Assembly: GCA_021203745.1 (NCBI GenBank)
Contig: JAJQAP010000012.1
Location: forward strand, 1 to 15,553
Direction of reading: 5' to 3'
DNA: 15,553 nt
DNA from: Coprobacillus sp.
GTDB lineage: Bacteria > Bacillota_I > Bacilli_A > RFN20 > CAG-826
Below, one piece after another: positions 1 through 8,451 of the stretch (positions within the stretch are counted from its first letter, which is position 1; each line of letters begins with the position of its first letter). The position numbers were made by a program, and so were the translations under genes. The notes beneath the pieces are model-generated. The model saw only the letters and a program-made list of their open reading frames with translations. It did not search any database and was not told where the DNA came from.

Positions 1-718
1 CCATACTTAAAAGGATCTTTTTCATTTGTGGCATAAAGATTCTCTCGATTTCATGAGGGAGATCGAGATAATTAAAGTGAGCGAGAAGGACTTCTCTTCT
101 CGTATGATGAGGAACATCCCCACTGATATAGATATCTGACCCATTAGCTTGAGCGAGGGTCCACTCTCTTGAACCTCCTCCGGCAATAAGGGAGACTTTT
201 TTAACGGTCTTTGATCCGCCTTCCATAAGTAAACCATAAGTAAGATTAAGTTTATCTTTGACATATCGAACAAAATCATGGAGTTCCATCTCTTCTTTTA
301 GATAGCCCACTCTCATCATCGGATCATTATCATCCACTTTGACATTTTCAAGTTCGAGCTTTTCCATTAAAGCGTCGTTCATCCCATCTTTTCCTGTATC
401 GAAGTTGGTGTGCATACTATAAATTGGGATTCCTAGTTTTTCCATTCTTTGGTAGAGGTCTCTTTTTATTGGGTCTTCTCTTAAAACATATTTCTTTGTG
501 CCGTATATAAAAGGGTGATGGGTAAGAATAAGATCGGGTTTATAACCTTTTTCTAGCATCTCGTCATAAACTATATCGTCAAAATCAAGGCAGAGTAAAA
601 TCGTATGGACTTCTTCTGGGAGTTTATTAACCATAAGTCCAACATAGTCGTGGTTATACTCGGCAATCTTTTTGGGGAATTTCTTTCCTAGTTTATTGAG
701 TAGTAATTTTGTTTTCAT
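1..718 (-). CDS. Nif3-like dinuclear metal-centre protein (YqfO/YbgI family), 3' end outside the window
   Basis: Translating the minus strand from the ATG at 718 gives 239 residues with no stop before the window edge, so the C-terminus is missing. Seen directly: THHPF near residue 88, SMHTNFD near residue 122, GGGS near residue 181, and GDVPHH followed by a PHEIE stretch near the end. These fit the Nif3/GTP-cyclohydrolase-1-type-2 family, in which the HH pair, the Asp after HTN and a C-terminal His/Glu bind two metal ions. The spacing suggests the short form of about 250-260 residues, without the inserted domain of the roughly 370-residue Bacillus YqfO. The start overlaps the trmK stop as ATGA, implying translational coupling, and a GGAG lies 11 nt upstream inside trmK. 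Nif3 proteins commonly follow trmK in Firmicutes. The biochemical role of the family is poorly defined, so no reaction is assigned. Confidence 0.9.
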   Translation of the reverse strand, partial: MKTKLLLNKLGKKFPKKIAEYNHDYVGLMVNKLPEEVHTILLCLDFDDIVYDEMLEKGYKPDLILTHHPFIYGTKKYVLREDPIKRDLYQRMEKLGIPIYSMHTNFDTGKDGMNDALMEKLELENVKVDDNDPMMRVGYLKEEMELHDFVRYVKDKLNLTYGLLMEGGSKTVKKVSLIAGGGSREWTLAQANGSDIYISGDVPHHTRREVLLAHFNYLDLPHEIERIFMPQMKKILLSM

Positions 719-1377
719 TTAATCATATTCTCCAAACGGGTTTTCTCTTCTTGTAAAGAGGATAGACGAGAGGCGGGTAAAGTTTCTAGAGCGATAAGCG
801 CGTTAATCTCATTAATTCTTTCTTCGTACTTTTGGATAAAGAGTAAACCCTTCTCTTTTCTTAAGATTGGTCCGTATTCATAATCGTCTTCGTCGTAATA
901 GATTGATTCTGATCTAATAAACTTCACGATTTCATAGTATTTCCCGTCTTCTTCCACCATCTTCTCTTGGTCGATGATAAACCCATGTTCACAAATATAC
1001 TTACGGACTTCTCTTGTCTTTGTGTGAGCGTCCACGATTATATGCTGAACATGATGAACTTTTTCTGGATGATCCTCTAAAATCTTGATGATATTATCTC
1101 CTCCCATCCCTGCGATAATAAGGGTACCAACATAGGAAGGAAGGTCAGAAAGTCCATCGGAGTAAAGAGGAACAATCTTATCCATAAGACCCGCTTTTTC
1201 TATCTCTTGACATAACTTCTCATATGGTCCTTTTTTATTTTCCACCGCAAAAGCTTCTGTGGCGACCCCATTTTTTGCAAGTTCAATAATGAGTTTACCA
1301 TGGTCAGAACCGATGTCAGCGACCGCACTTTGGTCCACCATATCATAGATAGTTTGTAGTCTTAAGGATAAGGGCAT
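715..1377 (-). CDS. trmK: tRNA (adenine22-N1)-methyltransferase TrmK
   Basis: A 220-residue Rossmann-fold SAM-dependent methyltransferase of the TrmK/YqfN family, which makes N1-methyladenosine at position 22 of tRNA in Gram-positive bacteria. Visible motifs are LSLRL at the N-terminus, the SAM-binding loop ADIGSDHG (20-27), AVENKKGPY (44-52), SDGL (73-76), the diagnostic IAGMGG (88-93) and GKYYEI (145-150). The tail, about residues 176-220, looks like a coiled coil, as in the family. The strand-4 motif reads VDAHT (115-119) where relatives, from memory, usually have a QPN-type motif. Its ATG shares one base with the rpoD stop (TAATG), and a TAGGAG Shine-Dalgarno lies at 1393-1388 inside rpoD. 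It stops in TGA, one of two clear cases here showing that TGA terminates. The place between sigA and nif3 is the classical Firmicutes one. Confidence 0.93.
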   Translation of the reverse strand: MPLSLRLQTIYDMVDQSAVADIGSDHGKLIIELAKNGVATEAFAVENKKGPYEKLCQEIEKAGLMDKIVPLYSDGLSDLPSYVGTLIIAGMGGDNIIKILEDHPEKVHHVQHIIVDAHTKTREVRKYICEHGFIIDQEKMVEEDGKYYEIVKFIRSESIYYDEDDYEYGPILRKEKGLLFIQKYEERINEINALIALETLPASRLSSLQEEKTRLENMIK

Positions 1378-2690
1378 TACTTATAGTCTCCTAGTCTTCT
1401 ACTCCTCGTTGGATGTTTAAGTTTCTTTAAGGCTTTTGCCTCAATTTGACGGATACGCTCCCTTGTGACACCGAATTCTTTTCCGACTTCTTCAAGAGTT
1501 CTTGGTCTATTATCATCGAGTCCGTATCTGAGTCTTATCACTCTCTCTTCTCTTTCTGATAGATCATTTAGAACATCTTTAAGTTCTTCTCTTAAGAGTT
1601 CTTTTGTCGCGTATTCCACAGGTGATTCACTATCTTTATCTTCGATAAAATCACCGAGATGACTATCTTCCTCTTCTCCGATTGGAGATTCAAGGGAGAC
1701 AGGTTCAAGAGCGATACGTTGAATGTGTCTAATTTCTTGAGGAGAGAGTTCACCTTTCATTTCCGCGGATATTTCTTCTGCGGTAGGTTCTCTTCCTAGG
1801 TCTTGGATAAGCTTACGTTGCGCTCTTGTAATCTTATTGATTGTTTCTACCATATGGACAGGGATACGAATGGTTCTTGCCTGGTCTGCAATTGCTCTTG
1901 TAATGGCTTGACGTATCCACCAGGTCGCATAGGTAGAAAATTTATATCCTTTGGTGTAATCAAATTTTTGCACGGCTTTCATTAAACCGATATTACCCTC
2001 TTGAATAAGGTCGGTAAAAAGCATTCCTCTTCCAACGTAGTGTTTTGCAATATTAACGACGAGTCTAAGGTTAGAGTTAATAAGTTTTTCTCTAGCCGCT
2101 TCATCACCCTCTAGTATTCTTTTTGCGAGTTCTGGCTCTTCTTCTGGTTTTAAAAGAGGGTAGTTACCTATCTGTTTTAGATAGAGTTTTACACTATCGG
2201 TAACCTTAACATCAGAGGCGGATAAATCGAGATCTTCAACCGACTCTAACTCTTCATCCTCTTCATCGATTCCTCCTGATTCATCAAACAAGTCATCTTC
2301 CTCAGAGAAATCTTCTCCTTCTTTAAAATCGATATCATCTTCTTTGATATCGTCGAGGGATGGTTCTTCTTCTTCATCCTCTTCTTGGACAACCTCAATT
2401 CCCGCTTTTTGGAAATTATCCATAATTGACTCTAAAAGGTCATCATCTAGCTCGTAATGGTCGAGCACATCGTATATTTCACTTTGAAGGATCTTATTGT
2501 CATTCTTTTTTGCCATATCGATAATTTGCTCTTCAATCTCTTCGACTGTGAGTAAATTACCATCTTCATCATAGACTGTTATCCCCTTCTTCTTTTTCTT
2601 TTTAGTGGCGTTTAAAGAGGCCTCGTCTTTAGCGGGTCTTCCTCTCTTTCTTTTTGGCTCTTCAGTTAGCTCTTTTTCTTTGTCTGGCAT
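1377..2690 (-). CDS. rpoD: Primary sigma factor RpoD (sigma-A)
   Basis: A 437-residue group 1 sigma factor that directs RNA polymerase to housekeeping promoters. Regions in order: a basic N-terminal extension with KRKRGRPAK (13-21) and six lysines (30-35); region 1.1 (about 36-100); a strongly acidic linker (about 101-160); region 1.2 (about 165-195); region 2 (about 205-285), including the -10-reading helix around YATWWIRQAITRAIADQART (254-273); region 3 (about 286-345); and region 4 (about 375-437), with the -35-reading helix-turn-helix TLEEVGKEFGVTRERIRQIE (398-417). All core segments look intact. The AT-hook-like RKRGRP followed by polylysine before region 1.1 is the odd feature. The gene starts one base after dnaG; AAAGGAG lies 12-18 nt upstream inside dnaG. 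The predicted -35 and -10 preferences match the TTGACA/TATAAT promoter seen upstream of glyS. Confidence 0.98.
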   Translation of the reverse strand: MPDKEKELTEEPKRKRGRPAKDEASLNATKKKKKKGITVYDEDGNLLTVEEIEEQIIDMAKKNDNKILQSEIYDVLDHYELDDDLLESIMDNFQKAGIEVVQEEDEEEEPSLDDIKEDDIDFKEGEDFSEEDDLFDESGGIDEEDEELESVEDLDLSASDVKVTDSVKLYLKQIGNYPLLKPEEEPELAKRILEGDEAAREKLINSNLRLVVNIAKHYVGRGMLFTDLIQEGNIGLMKAVQKFDYTKGYKFSTYATWWIRQAITRAIADQARTIRIPVHMVETINKITRAQRKLIQDLGREPTAEEISAEMKGELSPQEIRHIQRIALEPVSLESPIGEEEDSHLGDFIEDKDSESPVEYATKELLREELKDVLNDLSEREERVIRLRYGLDDNRPRTLEEVGKEFGVTRERIRQIEAKALKKLKHPTRSRRLGDYK

Positions 2691-2691
2691 C

Positions 2692-4500
2692 CTACTTTTT
2701 TTCTCCTTTCTTTATTCTTCCTTTATGATAATCGTTATAAATTCTCGATTTTTCTATCTCATCTTTGCCTGAGATTGAGTTAGAAAGAGAATCTTTTTCA
2801 TAAATCTTATTTTTCTCTTCGTTTATCGTATTTAGATAATCGCTGAGTAGTTCTGGGCTGCACTGTGGTTTATCCTTTTCTTGATAAATACCTGTCATTT
2901 CATTAATGAGGTCTTGTTTATTATCTAGATCAGAGTTAGCGATGATATTTAAGACGTCATTGAAATCGATATCATCATGGGTTTTATAGTAGTCAACGAG
3001 GTATTCTGCGATTGACCTATAGATGTTATCGTAAAATCCCCATATGTTATCTTCATAGAATTTCACCGCATCTTTATTATTTAACATCTGATAAAGAACT
3101 TCTTTTTCCGTGGTTATTAGTTTATGAAGATATTTTTGTTCTGGATGATAAGACTTATATAAAACATCACTACTGACTTGACTGTTATTATCTCGCTGCT
3201 GTTTACGATAATCCTTTAAAAGGTCATTGATGGAATCCGTTGTAAAGTTAACAACTTTAGATAGGCGGTATATATAGTTATCCCTTTCAAAGTTATCCTT
3301 AATGGAATTTAGGATAGGGAGGAAATTAACGACGAGTTTTCTTCTTTCATCACTAGTTTTTAAGGCGTTAGATTTTTGATAATAGTTAAGGGCAAAATCA
3401 ATTCTTTCAAAGAGGTTATTGACGTGGTTAATAAGAGCCTCAGCCCCGTCCTGCGCGAGTATCTCATCTAGATCTCTTGTGTCTCCAGCGACATCCACAA
3501 TCCTAAACTTAAGCCCTTCTTTAGAGAGAGCACTAGATAGTTTTAAGGCGGCATCCATTCCTGGATTATCTCCATCAAGGCACACTCTAACTTCGACATT
3601 AAGTTTTCTAAGTAGGGCTATCTGGTTTTTCGTTAAGGCGGTTCCCATTAATGCCACTGCAGAGGATATACCCGCCTTGTCGAGGGCAATAACATCCATA
3701 AATCCTTCCACAAGATAGACATAACCTTTGAGTTTAGCCTCCCCCATTGCGTTATGGTAGTTATATAAAACATCACCTTTATGGAAGATTTGTGTTTCAC
3801 TGGTATTGACGTATTTTGCTTCGTCCCCACCATTTAGACTTCTTGCAGAGTATCCAACCACTCTTCCATCTTCATCTGCAATTGGAAAGATCACTCTTCC
3901 TCTATTTTTATCCACTAAGGTACCACCTGACATTGAGGCAATCCCTGAATCATCAATACTCTTTATGGAATGGCCTTTTTGACTTAGAAATTGACATGTA
4001 GCCGCTCCATCTTGCATAGCATAACCTAGTCGATATTTATTTTGGATTTTTTCGTCTAGTCCTCTACCTTCTAGGTATTTAAGAGCGGCTTCTCCTTCCT
4101 CTGATTGTAAACAAACAGAATAGTAGAGAGTTAAATCTTCTAAACACTTATAGATATTTTCTTTTTCAGTATCGACCTTTTTTGGAGCGGTTACCTTCTC
4201 GAGTCTCGGGTCAAAGAAAGAGGAGAGACTAGCGACTTTTCTTGCCGCTTCCATAAAAGGGATTTTTTCGTAGTTTTGGACAAATGTAATCGCATTACCG
4301 CCCGCTCCACAAACAAAACATTTATAAATTTGCTTGTCTTGAGAGATCATAAGGGATGGGTTTACATCATCATGAAATGGACAGAGGGCGGTATAGCTTC
4401 TTCCTTTTCTCGTTACAGGGATATAAGAAGAAATTATACTGACAATATCAGCATTTTTTATGACATCATTGATTAAAGATTCATCGTAATTGCCTGGCAT
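2692..4500 (-). CDS. dnaG: DNA primase DnaG
   Basis: A 602-residue bacterial primase that makes RNA primers at the replication fork. The N-terminal CHC2-type zinc finger is visible as C40-x2-H43 and C61-x2-C64 (CPFHDD and YKCFVCGAGGN). The catalytic core follows, including RVIFPIADEDGRVVGYSAR (202-220). The TOPRIM fold has its acidic residues at E265 (VEGFMD) and D309/D311 (LDGDNPG), with a further candidate D342 (TRDLDEIL). The C-terminal part, about 450-602, fits the helicase-interaction domain by position but is weakly conserved. The Shine-Dalgarno is weak, AGTAGGATT directly before the ATG at 4500, and only 34 bp separate it from the glyS stop, so it is probably expressed from the glyS promoter. 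The glyS-dnaG-rpoD order is a compact form of the macromolecular synthesis operon. Confidence 0.97.
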   Translation of the reverse strand: MPGNYDESLINDVIKNADIVSIISSYIPVTRKGRSYTALCPFHDDVNPSLMISQDKQIYKCFVCGAGGNAITFVQNYEKIPFMEAARKVASLSSFFDPRLEKVTAPKKVDTEKENIYKCLEDLTLYYSVCLQSEEGEAALKYLEGRGLDEKIQNKYRLGYAMQDGAATCQFLSQKGHSIKSIDDSGIASMSGGTLVDKNRGRVIFPIADEDGRVVGYSARSLNGGDEAKYVNTSETQIFHKGDVLYNYHNAMGEAKLKGYVYLVEGFMDVIALDKAGISSAVALMGTALTKNQIALLRKLNVEVRVCLDGDNPGMDAALKLSSALSKEGLKFRIVDVAGDTRDLDEILAQDGAEALINHVNNLFERIDFALNYYQKSNALKTSDERRKLVVNFLPILNSIKDNFERDNYIYRLSKVVNFTTDSINDLLKDYRKQQRDNNSQVSSDVLYKSYHPEQKYLHKLITTEKEVLYQMLNNKDAVKFYEDNIWGFYDNIYRSIAEYLVDYYKTHDDIDFNDVLNIIANSDLDNKQDLINEMTGIYQEKDKPQCSPELLSDYLNTINEEKNKIYEKDSLSNSISGKDEIEKSRIYNDYHKGRIKKGEKK

Positions 4501-4534
4501 AATCCTACTAAAAAACTACTATTTATTTACTGAA

Positions 4535-5902
4535 TTAATAGAATACTTTAACTCTTAGGTATTCCACTAACTCATTGATGTTAAGGCGAATTTGACTCAT
4601 GGTGTCTCTATCTCTTACTGTTACCGAGTTATCATCAATGGAGTCAAAATCTACTGTGACACAGAAGGGAGTGCCGATTGCATCCTCTCTTCTATATCTC
4701 TTTCCAATACTTCCTGTATCATCATAGATACAGCTCATGTACTTAGAGAGTACAGCATATATTTCTTTGGCTTTATCTTCGAGCTTTTTGCTGAGTGGTA
4801 AAACCGCAACCTTATATGGAGCAAGCGCAGGATTTAGATGCATGACGATTCTTGTTTCCCCATCCTCAAGTGTTTCCTCGTCATATGCATCGCATAAAAC
4901 CATGAGAGTAAGTCTATCTAGTCCGACAGATGGTTCAATGCAGTAAGGGACATATTTCTCATTGGTCTCTGGATCTAGATATTCAAGGGATTCACCAGAA
5001 TAAGACATATGACGCTTCAAATCGTAATCGGTACGATCCGCAATACCCCAGATTTCTCCCCAACCAAATGGGAAGAGGTATTCGATATCAGTTGTGGCTT
5101 TAGAATAGAAGGCTAATTCTTTCGGGTCATGGTCTCTAAAACGGATGTTCTCTTCTTTAACTCCAAGGGAGTTAATAAACTCTAAGCACTTTCCTTTCCA
5201 GTAATCAAAGTATTGAAGGTCTTCTCCTGGTTTACAGAAGAATTCCATTTCCATTTGTTCAAACTCTCTCATCCTAAAGGTGAATTGTCCTGGAGTAATC
5301 TCATTTCTAAAGGCTTTACCGACATTACATATTCCAATAGGGAGTTTTCTTCTTGTGCTCCTTAAGACATTCTTAAAGTTCACAAACATACCTTGCGCGG
5401 TTTCTGGTCTTAAATAGACCGCACTAGAATCAGAATCGACGACACCGACATGAGTTTTAAACATCATGTTAAACTTACGAATCTCGGTAAAGTTTTCCGC
5501 TCCACAACTTGGACATTTCACATGATTATCTTTAATAAACTTATTGAGCTGTTCATCGCTCATCCCTTCTGCATGGGCATTATCAAACTGGTCATCGATA
5601 AGTTCACTAGCCTTAAATCTTTGATGACAAGACTTACAATCGATTAATGGATCGTTAAAGGTTGATACATGACCTGTAGCTTCCCAAACTTTAGGATTCA
5701 TTAAAATCGCTGCATCGAGACCGACATTCGTGGGGCATTCCTGGACGAAACGCTTCCACCACATACTCTTAATGTTATTTTTTATTTCGACACCGATTGG
5801 GCCATAGTCCCAAGTATTTGAGAGACCTCCATAGATCTCACTCCCTTGGAAGTAATAACCACTCACGATGAAGTGATTGACTAATTTATCAAAATCGTAC
5901 AT
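4535..5902 (-). CDS. glyS: Glycyl-tRNA synthetase, single-chain alpha2 type
   Basis: A class II aminoacyl-tRNA synthetase that charges tRNA-Gly. With the start at 5902 (MYDFDKL) it has 455 residues. The in-frame ATG at 5914 would add four residues, but its ATGGAGGG is itself the Shine-Dalgarno (GGAGGG, 4 nt before the ATG at 5902), so I prefer the shorter form. Motif 2 is FRNEITPGQFTFRMREFEQM (198-217) and motif 3 is CIEPSVGLDR (321-330). A zinc-binding insertion carries CKSC (89-92) and CPSC (130-133). The anticodon-binding domain follows from about residue 350. It is the one-polypeptide form also found in eukaryotes and Mollicutes, not the split glyQ/glyS alpha2beta2 enzyme of Bacillus. It is first gene of its transcript, with a leader of only about 20 nt before the ATG, too short for a T-box. 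Confidence 0.97.
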   Translation of the reverse strand: MYDFDKLVNHFIVSGYYFQGSEIYGGLSNTWDYGPIGVEIKNNIKSMWWKRFVQECPTNVGLDAAILMNPKVWEATGHVSTFNDPLIDCKSCHQRFKASELIDDQFDNAHAEGMSDEQLNKFIKDNHVKCPSCGAENFTEIRKFNMMFKTHVGVVDSDSSAVYLRPETAQGMFVNFKNVLRSTRRKLPIGICNVGKAFRNEITPGQFTFRMREFEQMEMEFFCKPGEDLQYFDYWKGKCLEFINSLGVKEENIRFRDHDPKELAFYSKATTDIEYLFPFGWGEIWGIADRTDYDLKRHMSYSGESLEYLDPETNEKYVPYCIEPSVGLDRLTLMVLCDAYDEETLEDGETRIVMHLNPALAPYKVAVLPLSKKLEDKAKEIYAVLSKYMSCIYDDTGSIGKRYRREDAIGTPFCVTVDFDSIDDNSVTVRDRDTMSQIRLNINELVEYLRVKVFY

Positions 5903-5914
5903 TTTTCCCTCCAT
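5903..5914 (-). promoter_or_regulatory. Shine-Dalgarno that decides the glyS start
   Basis: Minus strand reads ATGGAGGGAAAA immediately before ATG TAC GAT. The GGAGGG lies 4 nt before the ATG at 5902, ideal for initiation there, and covers the alternative in-frame ATG at 5914-5912, which has no ribosome binding site of its own. Confidence 0.75.
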
Positions 5915-5930
5915 AAAACAGCAAGATAAA

Positions 5931-5958
5931 ATTATACACTTTTTTTGTATATTGTCAA
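5931..5958 (-). promoter_or_regulatory. Sigma-A promoter of the glyS-dnaG-rpoD-trmK-nif3 operon
   Basis: On the minus strand, TTGACA (5958-5953) is followed after 16 bases by TATAAT (5936-5931). Both hexamers match the consensus exactly. Transcription is expected to start near 5924, giving a leader of about 20 nt before the glyS ATG. A short inverted repeat TATAC-N9-GTATA (5951-5947 and 5937-5933) sits in the spacer and the -10 and may be chance. It is the strongest promoter in the window and separates the five downstream genes from the ybeY-recO block. Confidence 0.88.
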
Positions 5959-5983
5959 CCCACTATGAGTGTACATTATTAAT

Positions 5984-6712
5984 TTATATGTCAAGAAGTT
6001 TAAAATGGTCTAAATTTGTCCCTAATGCATCTCTTGTAAAGTCAATAAGACGTGTAAGCAAGGTGTTTATAAAGCCATTAGAGTACTTACAGACGTTATC
6101 GAGTGTGTCATACCTTCTCGCATTTAAGACGATTTCTCTAATTGAGGAGAGTTGATTAACGCTATACTCACTCTTTTCGAGTTTACTCATACAGTTTCGA
6201 CAGATAAAGCCTCCTTCTTCAAACTTGAAGTCGACGATTTCTTTGCGACTTCCGCAGGAAACACAGGAGTTTACCTCAAAACCATAACCCGCAAGATCGA
6301 GAGTGGCAAAAAGATAAAGTAATGCGACATATCTAGGATTAACCTTATTCTTTATCATCGATAAAGATTTGACAATCTTAGAATACATCAATGGTTGCTC
6401 CTCTTCTTCAAGGAGTTTTAAAGTCGCGTCTTTAATAAAGGTAATCGATACCATTTCATCGAGGTTTGAAGAGTTCATCGGATTAAAAGAAGGATCGACA
6501 AGTGTGTACTCTTTTAAAACGGGATACTTGTATTTATCCTCTTCTAAAAATGTAACATCCACCTCGGTAAGAGGAACGTTTAAAGCACTTAAGCCTTTTT
6601 TTGGATCAGAGATCCCCTTACAAAGAAAATCGATACACTCACTTTCACTAATTGCGTGAATTATCGCATCTTTCTCTTTATAAGGATTTATTGATAAAAT
6701 TATTAGTTTCAT
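5984..6712 (-). CDS. recO: DNA repair protein RecO
   Basis: A 242-residue RecO, which in the RecFOR pathway helps load RecA on single-stranded DNA coated with SSB and anneals strands. The N-terminal part, about 1-75, has the length and pattern of the OB fold. The helical domain contains a zinc finger with CVSC (150-153) and CRNC (171-174). The N-terminus lacks the usual GxV...R...E motifs in clear form, so identification rests on the zinc finger, the length and the position between era and glyS. The ATG at 6712 overlaps the era stop by one base (TAATG), so translation is probably coupled. No terminator hairpin is visible between recO and the glyS promoter, so readthrough into glyS is possible. 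Confidence 0.9.
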   Translation of the reverse strand: MKLIILSINPYKEKDAIIHAISESECIDFLCKGISDPKKGLSALNVPLTEVDVTFLEEDKYKYPVLKEYTLVDPSFNPMNSSNLDEMVSITFIKDATLKLLEEEEQPLMYSKIVKSLSMIKNKVNPRYVALLYLFATLDLAGYGFEVNSCVSCGSRKEIVDFKFEEGGFICRNCMSKLEKSEYSVNQLSSIREIVLNARRYDTLDNVCKYSNGFINTLLTRLIDFTRDALGTNLDHFKLLDI

Positions 6713-7590
6713 TATTCGTTATACCCAAATTTCGTTATAGATTTTTCGTTTTCTCTCCAGTTTTTTTCCACTTTAACTGTCAGAGATAGATTAACTCTTG
6801 CTTTTAAGAGTTTTTCAATGTCACGCCTCGCTTCTATCCCAATCTTTTTAATCATCTTTCCCCCTTTTCCGATTAAGATTGGTTTTTGACTTTCTTTCTC
6901 AACGTTAATCGATGCGTCAATAAAGATCGGTTTTTTCTCCCAGTCAATATTGTTTAAATAGATTGCCACAGCGTGAGGCACTTCCTCTTCTGTATTCTCT
7001 AGTATCTTCTCTCGAATAATTTCTTTTATTTGGAATATCTCATCGCGGTCTGATATTGTCCCCTCCTCGTAGAATCTAGGACCTTCAGGAAGATATCCCT
7101 TAATGGTTTTTATAATCTCGTCGATATTAAAACCCTCTGTCGCTACAGTTTCAATTTGGATTGCGTTAGGTAAAAGCTTTTTATATAAGTCTTTTAACTT
7201 TATTGCTTTTTCCATCCTAATGAGGTCGATTTTATTAAAGACGACGATTAGGGGAAGTTCGTTATCTTTAAGTTTATCGATCATAAACTGGTCTCCACCA
7301 CCAAACTCTTTTGAAGCGTCAATGACGAGCATTATGACGTCGACATCCTCCATATTACGATAGACCATATCGTTCATCTTTTCGTTTAAAAGAACGTCTG
7401 GTTTATGCACTCCTGGAGAATCGATAAAAACGATCTCACAATCTTCATCCTCGTATATTCCTTTGATGTTATTTCGTGTAGTTTGAGGTTTAGCGGTCAC
7501 TATCGATATCTTGCGTCCCATAATCTTATTTAAGATTGTGGACTTACCGACATTAGGTCGCCCCATAATTAGAACATAGCCTGATTTCAT
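6712..7590 (-). CDS. era: GTPase Era, 16S rRNA and 30S assembly factor
   Basis: A 292-residue Era, an essential GTPase that binds near the 3' end of 16S rRNA during 30S maturation. G motifs are GRPNVGKST (10-18, P-loop), TTRNN (37-41, switch I), DSPG (57-60, G3) and NKID (119-122, G4). The G5 region reads ETVATEG (147-153), where family members usually have a Ser-Ala pair. The C-terminal KH domain has the loop GKGGKMIKKIG (241-251) and ends in the usual LxVKVEKNWR stretch. The start shares one base with the cdd stop (TAATG). The next gene, recO, is its normal partner, and ybeY two genes upstream also acts in 16S maturation, so the block is functionally coherent. Confidence 0.97.
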   Translation of the reverse strand: MKSGYVLIMGRPNVGKSTILNKIMGRKISIVTAKPQTTRNNIKGIYEDEDCEIVFIDSPGVHKPDVLLNEKMNDMVYRNMEDVDVIMLVIDASKEFGGGDQFMIDKLKDNELPLIVVFNKIDLIRMEKAIKLKDLYKKLLPNAIQIETVATEGFNIDEIIKTIKGYLPEGPRFYEEGTISDRDEIFQIKEIIREKILENTEEEVPHAVAIYLNNIDWEKKPIFIDASINVEKESQKPILIGKGGKMIKKIGIEARRDIEKLLKARVNLSLTVKVEKNWRENEKSITKFGYNE

Positions 7591-7994
7591 TATTTCCCTA
7601 AATCTTCTTTTGAAAAGCTAAATGGTAAGAGTTCTTTTGGACTTGTTCTTTTAATGTCGCCTTTAGTGTTAGAAAGAATTATCGGTGTGTTATCATCGAG
7701 TAACTCCGAGATTACTTGTCGACACGCCCCACAAGGAGAACAAGGTTCGTTACTATCGGCGATAACGGCAAGAGCGAGGATATCCTCAGCCTTTTCTCCA
7801 TTGCATAAGGCATTATATATGGCATTACGCTCCGCACACATACAAAGGGGATATGAGGCATTTTCGATGTTTGTGCCGAGGTATACTTTTTCCTCTTTTG
7901 TAACAAGCGCCGCTCCAACCTTAAACCCGCTATATGGGGAATAGGAGAGACTCATCGCCTCTTTTGCTTTTTCTATTAACTCTTCATCTGTCAT
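7590..7994 (-). CDS. cdd: Cytidine deaminase
   Basis: A zinc-dependent cytidine/deoxycytidine deaminase of pyrimidine salvage, homotetrameric in its family. I prefer the ATG at 7994 (MTDEELIEKA), giving 134 residues, over the in-frame GTG at 8006. With the shorter start the zinc Cys and catalytic Glu of CAER fall at C53 and E55, the numbering I recall for the Bacillus subtilis enzyme, and the second zinc pair in PCGACRQ falls at C88 and C91. The substrate-binding NIENASYP stretch precedes them. The gene overlaps the ybeY stop by 11 nt and has only a poor Shine-Dalgarno, so it probably depends on translational coupling to ybeY. In Bacillus a dgkA gene lies between ybeY and cdd; here there is none. 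Confidence 0.96.
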   Translation of the reverse strand: MTDEELIEKAKEAMSLSYSPYSGFKVGAALVTKEEKVYLGTNIENASYPLCMCAERNAIYNALCNGEKAEDILALAVIADSNEPCSPCGACRQVISELLDDNTPIILSNTKGDIKRTSPKELLPFSFSKEDLGK

Positions 7995-8451
7995 AATCAA
8001 TCTCACTTTCTTCTAGTATTTCTTCTTGTATTCTAAACATAATGTTATCCATATCATCGTGTTCATGGGTATAACCGATTAAATGTAGTAATCCATGAAC
8101 GAAGAGAAAACATAATTCTCTTTTTAGACTGTAATTATATGTAGGAGCGTTTCTTTTTGCGACATCGACGCATATACATATATCCCCTAACTCCACTTCA
8201 TCTTCGCTTCTTAATATATTTGCTCTCTCTAAATTATCATCTAGATAAGCAAAGCTTAATACGTCTGTCGAATTATCGATTCCCCTATACTTAAGATTTA
8301 ACTCGTGAATTGAATCTTCATCCACAAGATCAATAGAGACTATTGGGTTTATCTTTAAACCCAAATGTTTCATTGTTTTTTCTAAAAGTATTTGAAACAA
8401 AGTTTCATACTCTTTATAATCTTTTGCGTAGGTTGAAAAGTAAAGTTTCAT
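7984..8451 (-). CDS. ybeY: Endoribonuclease / rRNA maturation factor YbeY
   Basis: A 155-residue metalloprotein of the UPF0054 family, involved in 16S rRNA 3'-end maturation and 70S quality control. The zinc signature is visible as H119-x3-H123-x5-H129 in HGLLHLIGYTH; position 128 is Thr where Asp is usual (GYDH). The other family block is YRGIDNSTDVLSFAY (55-69). Length matches the family (about 155), so the ATG at 8451 is very likely the true start; the next Met is at residue 27 and would remove the N-terminal fold. No normally spaced Shine-Dalgarno precedes it: AAAAGG directly abuts the ATG, and a -10 element ends only 7 nt upstream. It stops in TGA. It leads the ybeY-cdd-era-recO block; the usual phoH upstream neighbour is absent. 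Confidence 0.96.
   Translation of the reverse strand: MKLYFSTYAKDYKEYETLFQILLEKTMKHLGLKINPIVSIDLVDEDSIHELNLKYRGIDNSTDVLSFAYLDDNLERANILRSEDEVELGDICICVDVAKRNAPTYNYSLKRELCFLFVHGLLHLIGYTHEHDDMDNIMFRIQEEILEESEIDYDR

Noticed and set aside
22..279. 85-residue minus-strand open frame at the left edge
   Set aside because: It is another frame of the Nif3-like gene, whose true frame is open from 718 to the window edge with family motifs.
7654..7944. Plus-strand open frames opposite cdd, era, dnaK, dnaG and glyS
   Set aside because: They are shadows of well-identified minus-strand genes and have no family motifs.
7995..8006. GTG at 8006 as the cdd start
   Set aside because: It adds four residues and a longer overlap with ybeY; the ATG at 7994 gives the usual N-terminus and active-site numbering.
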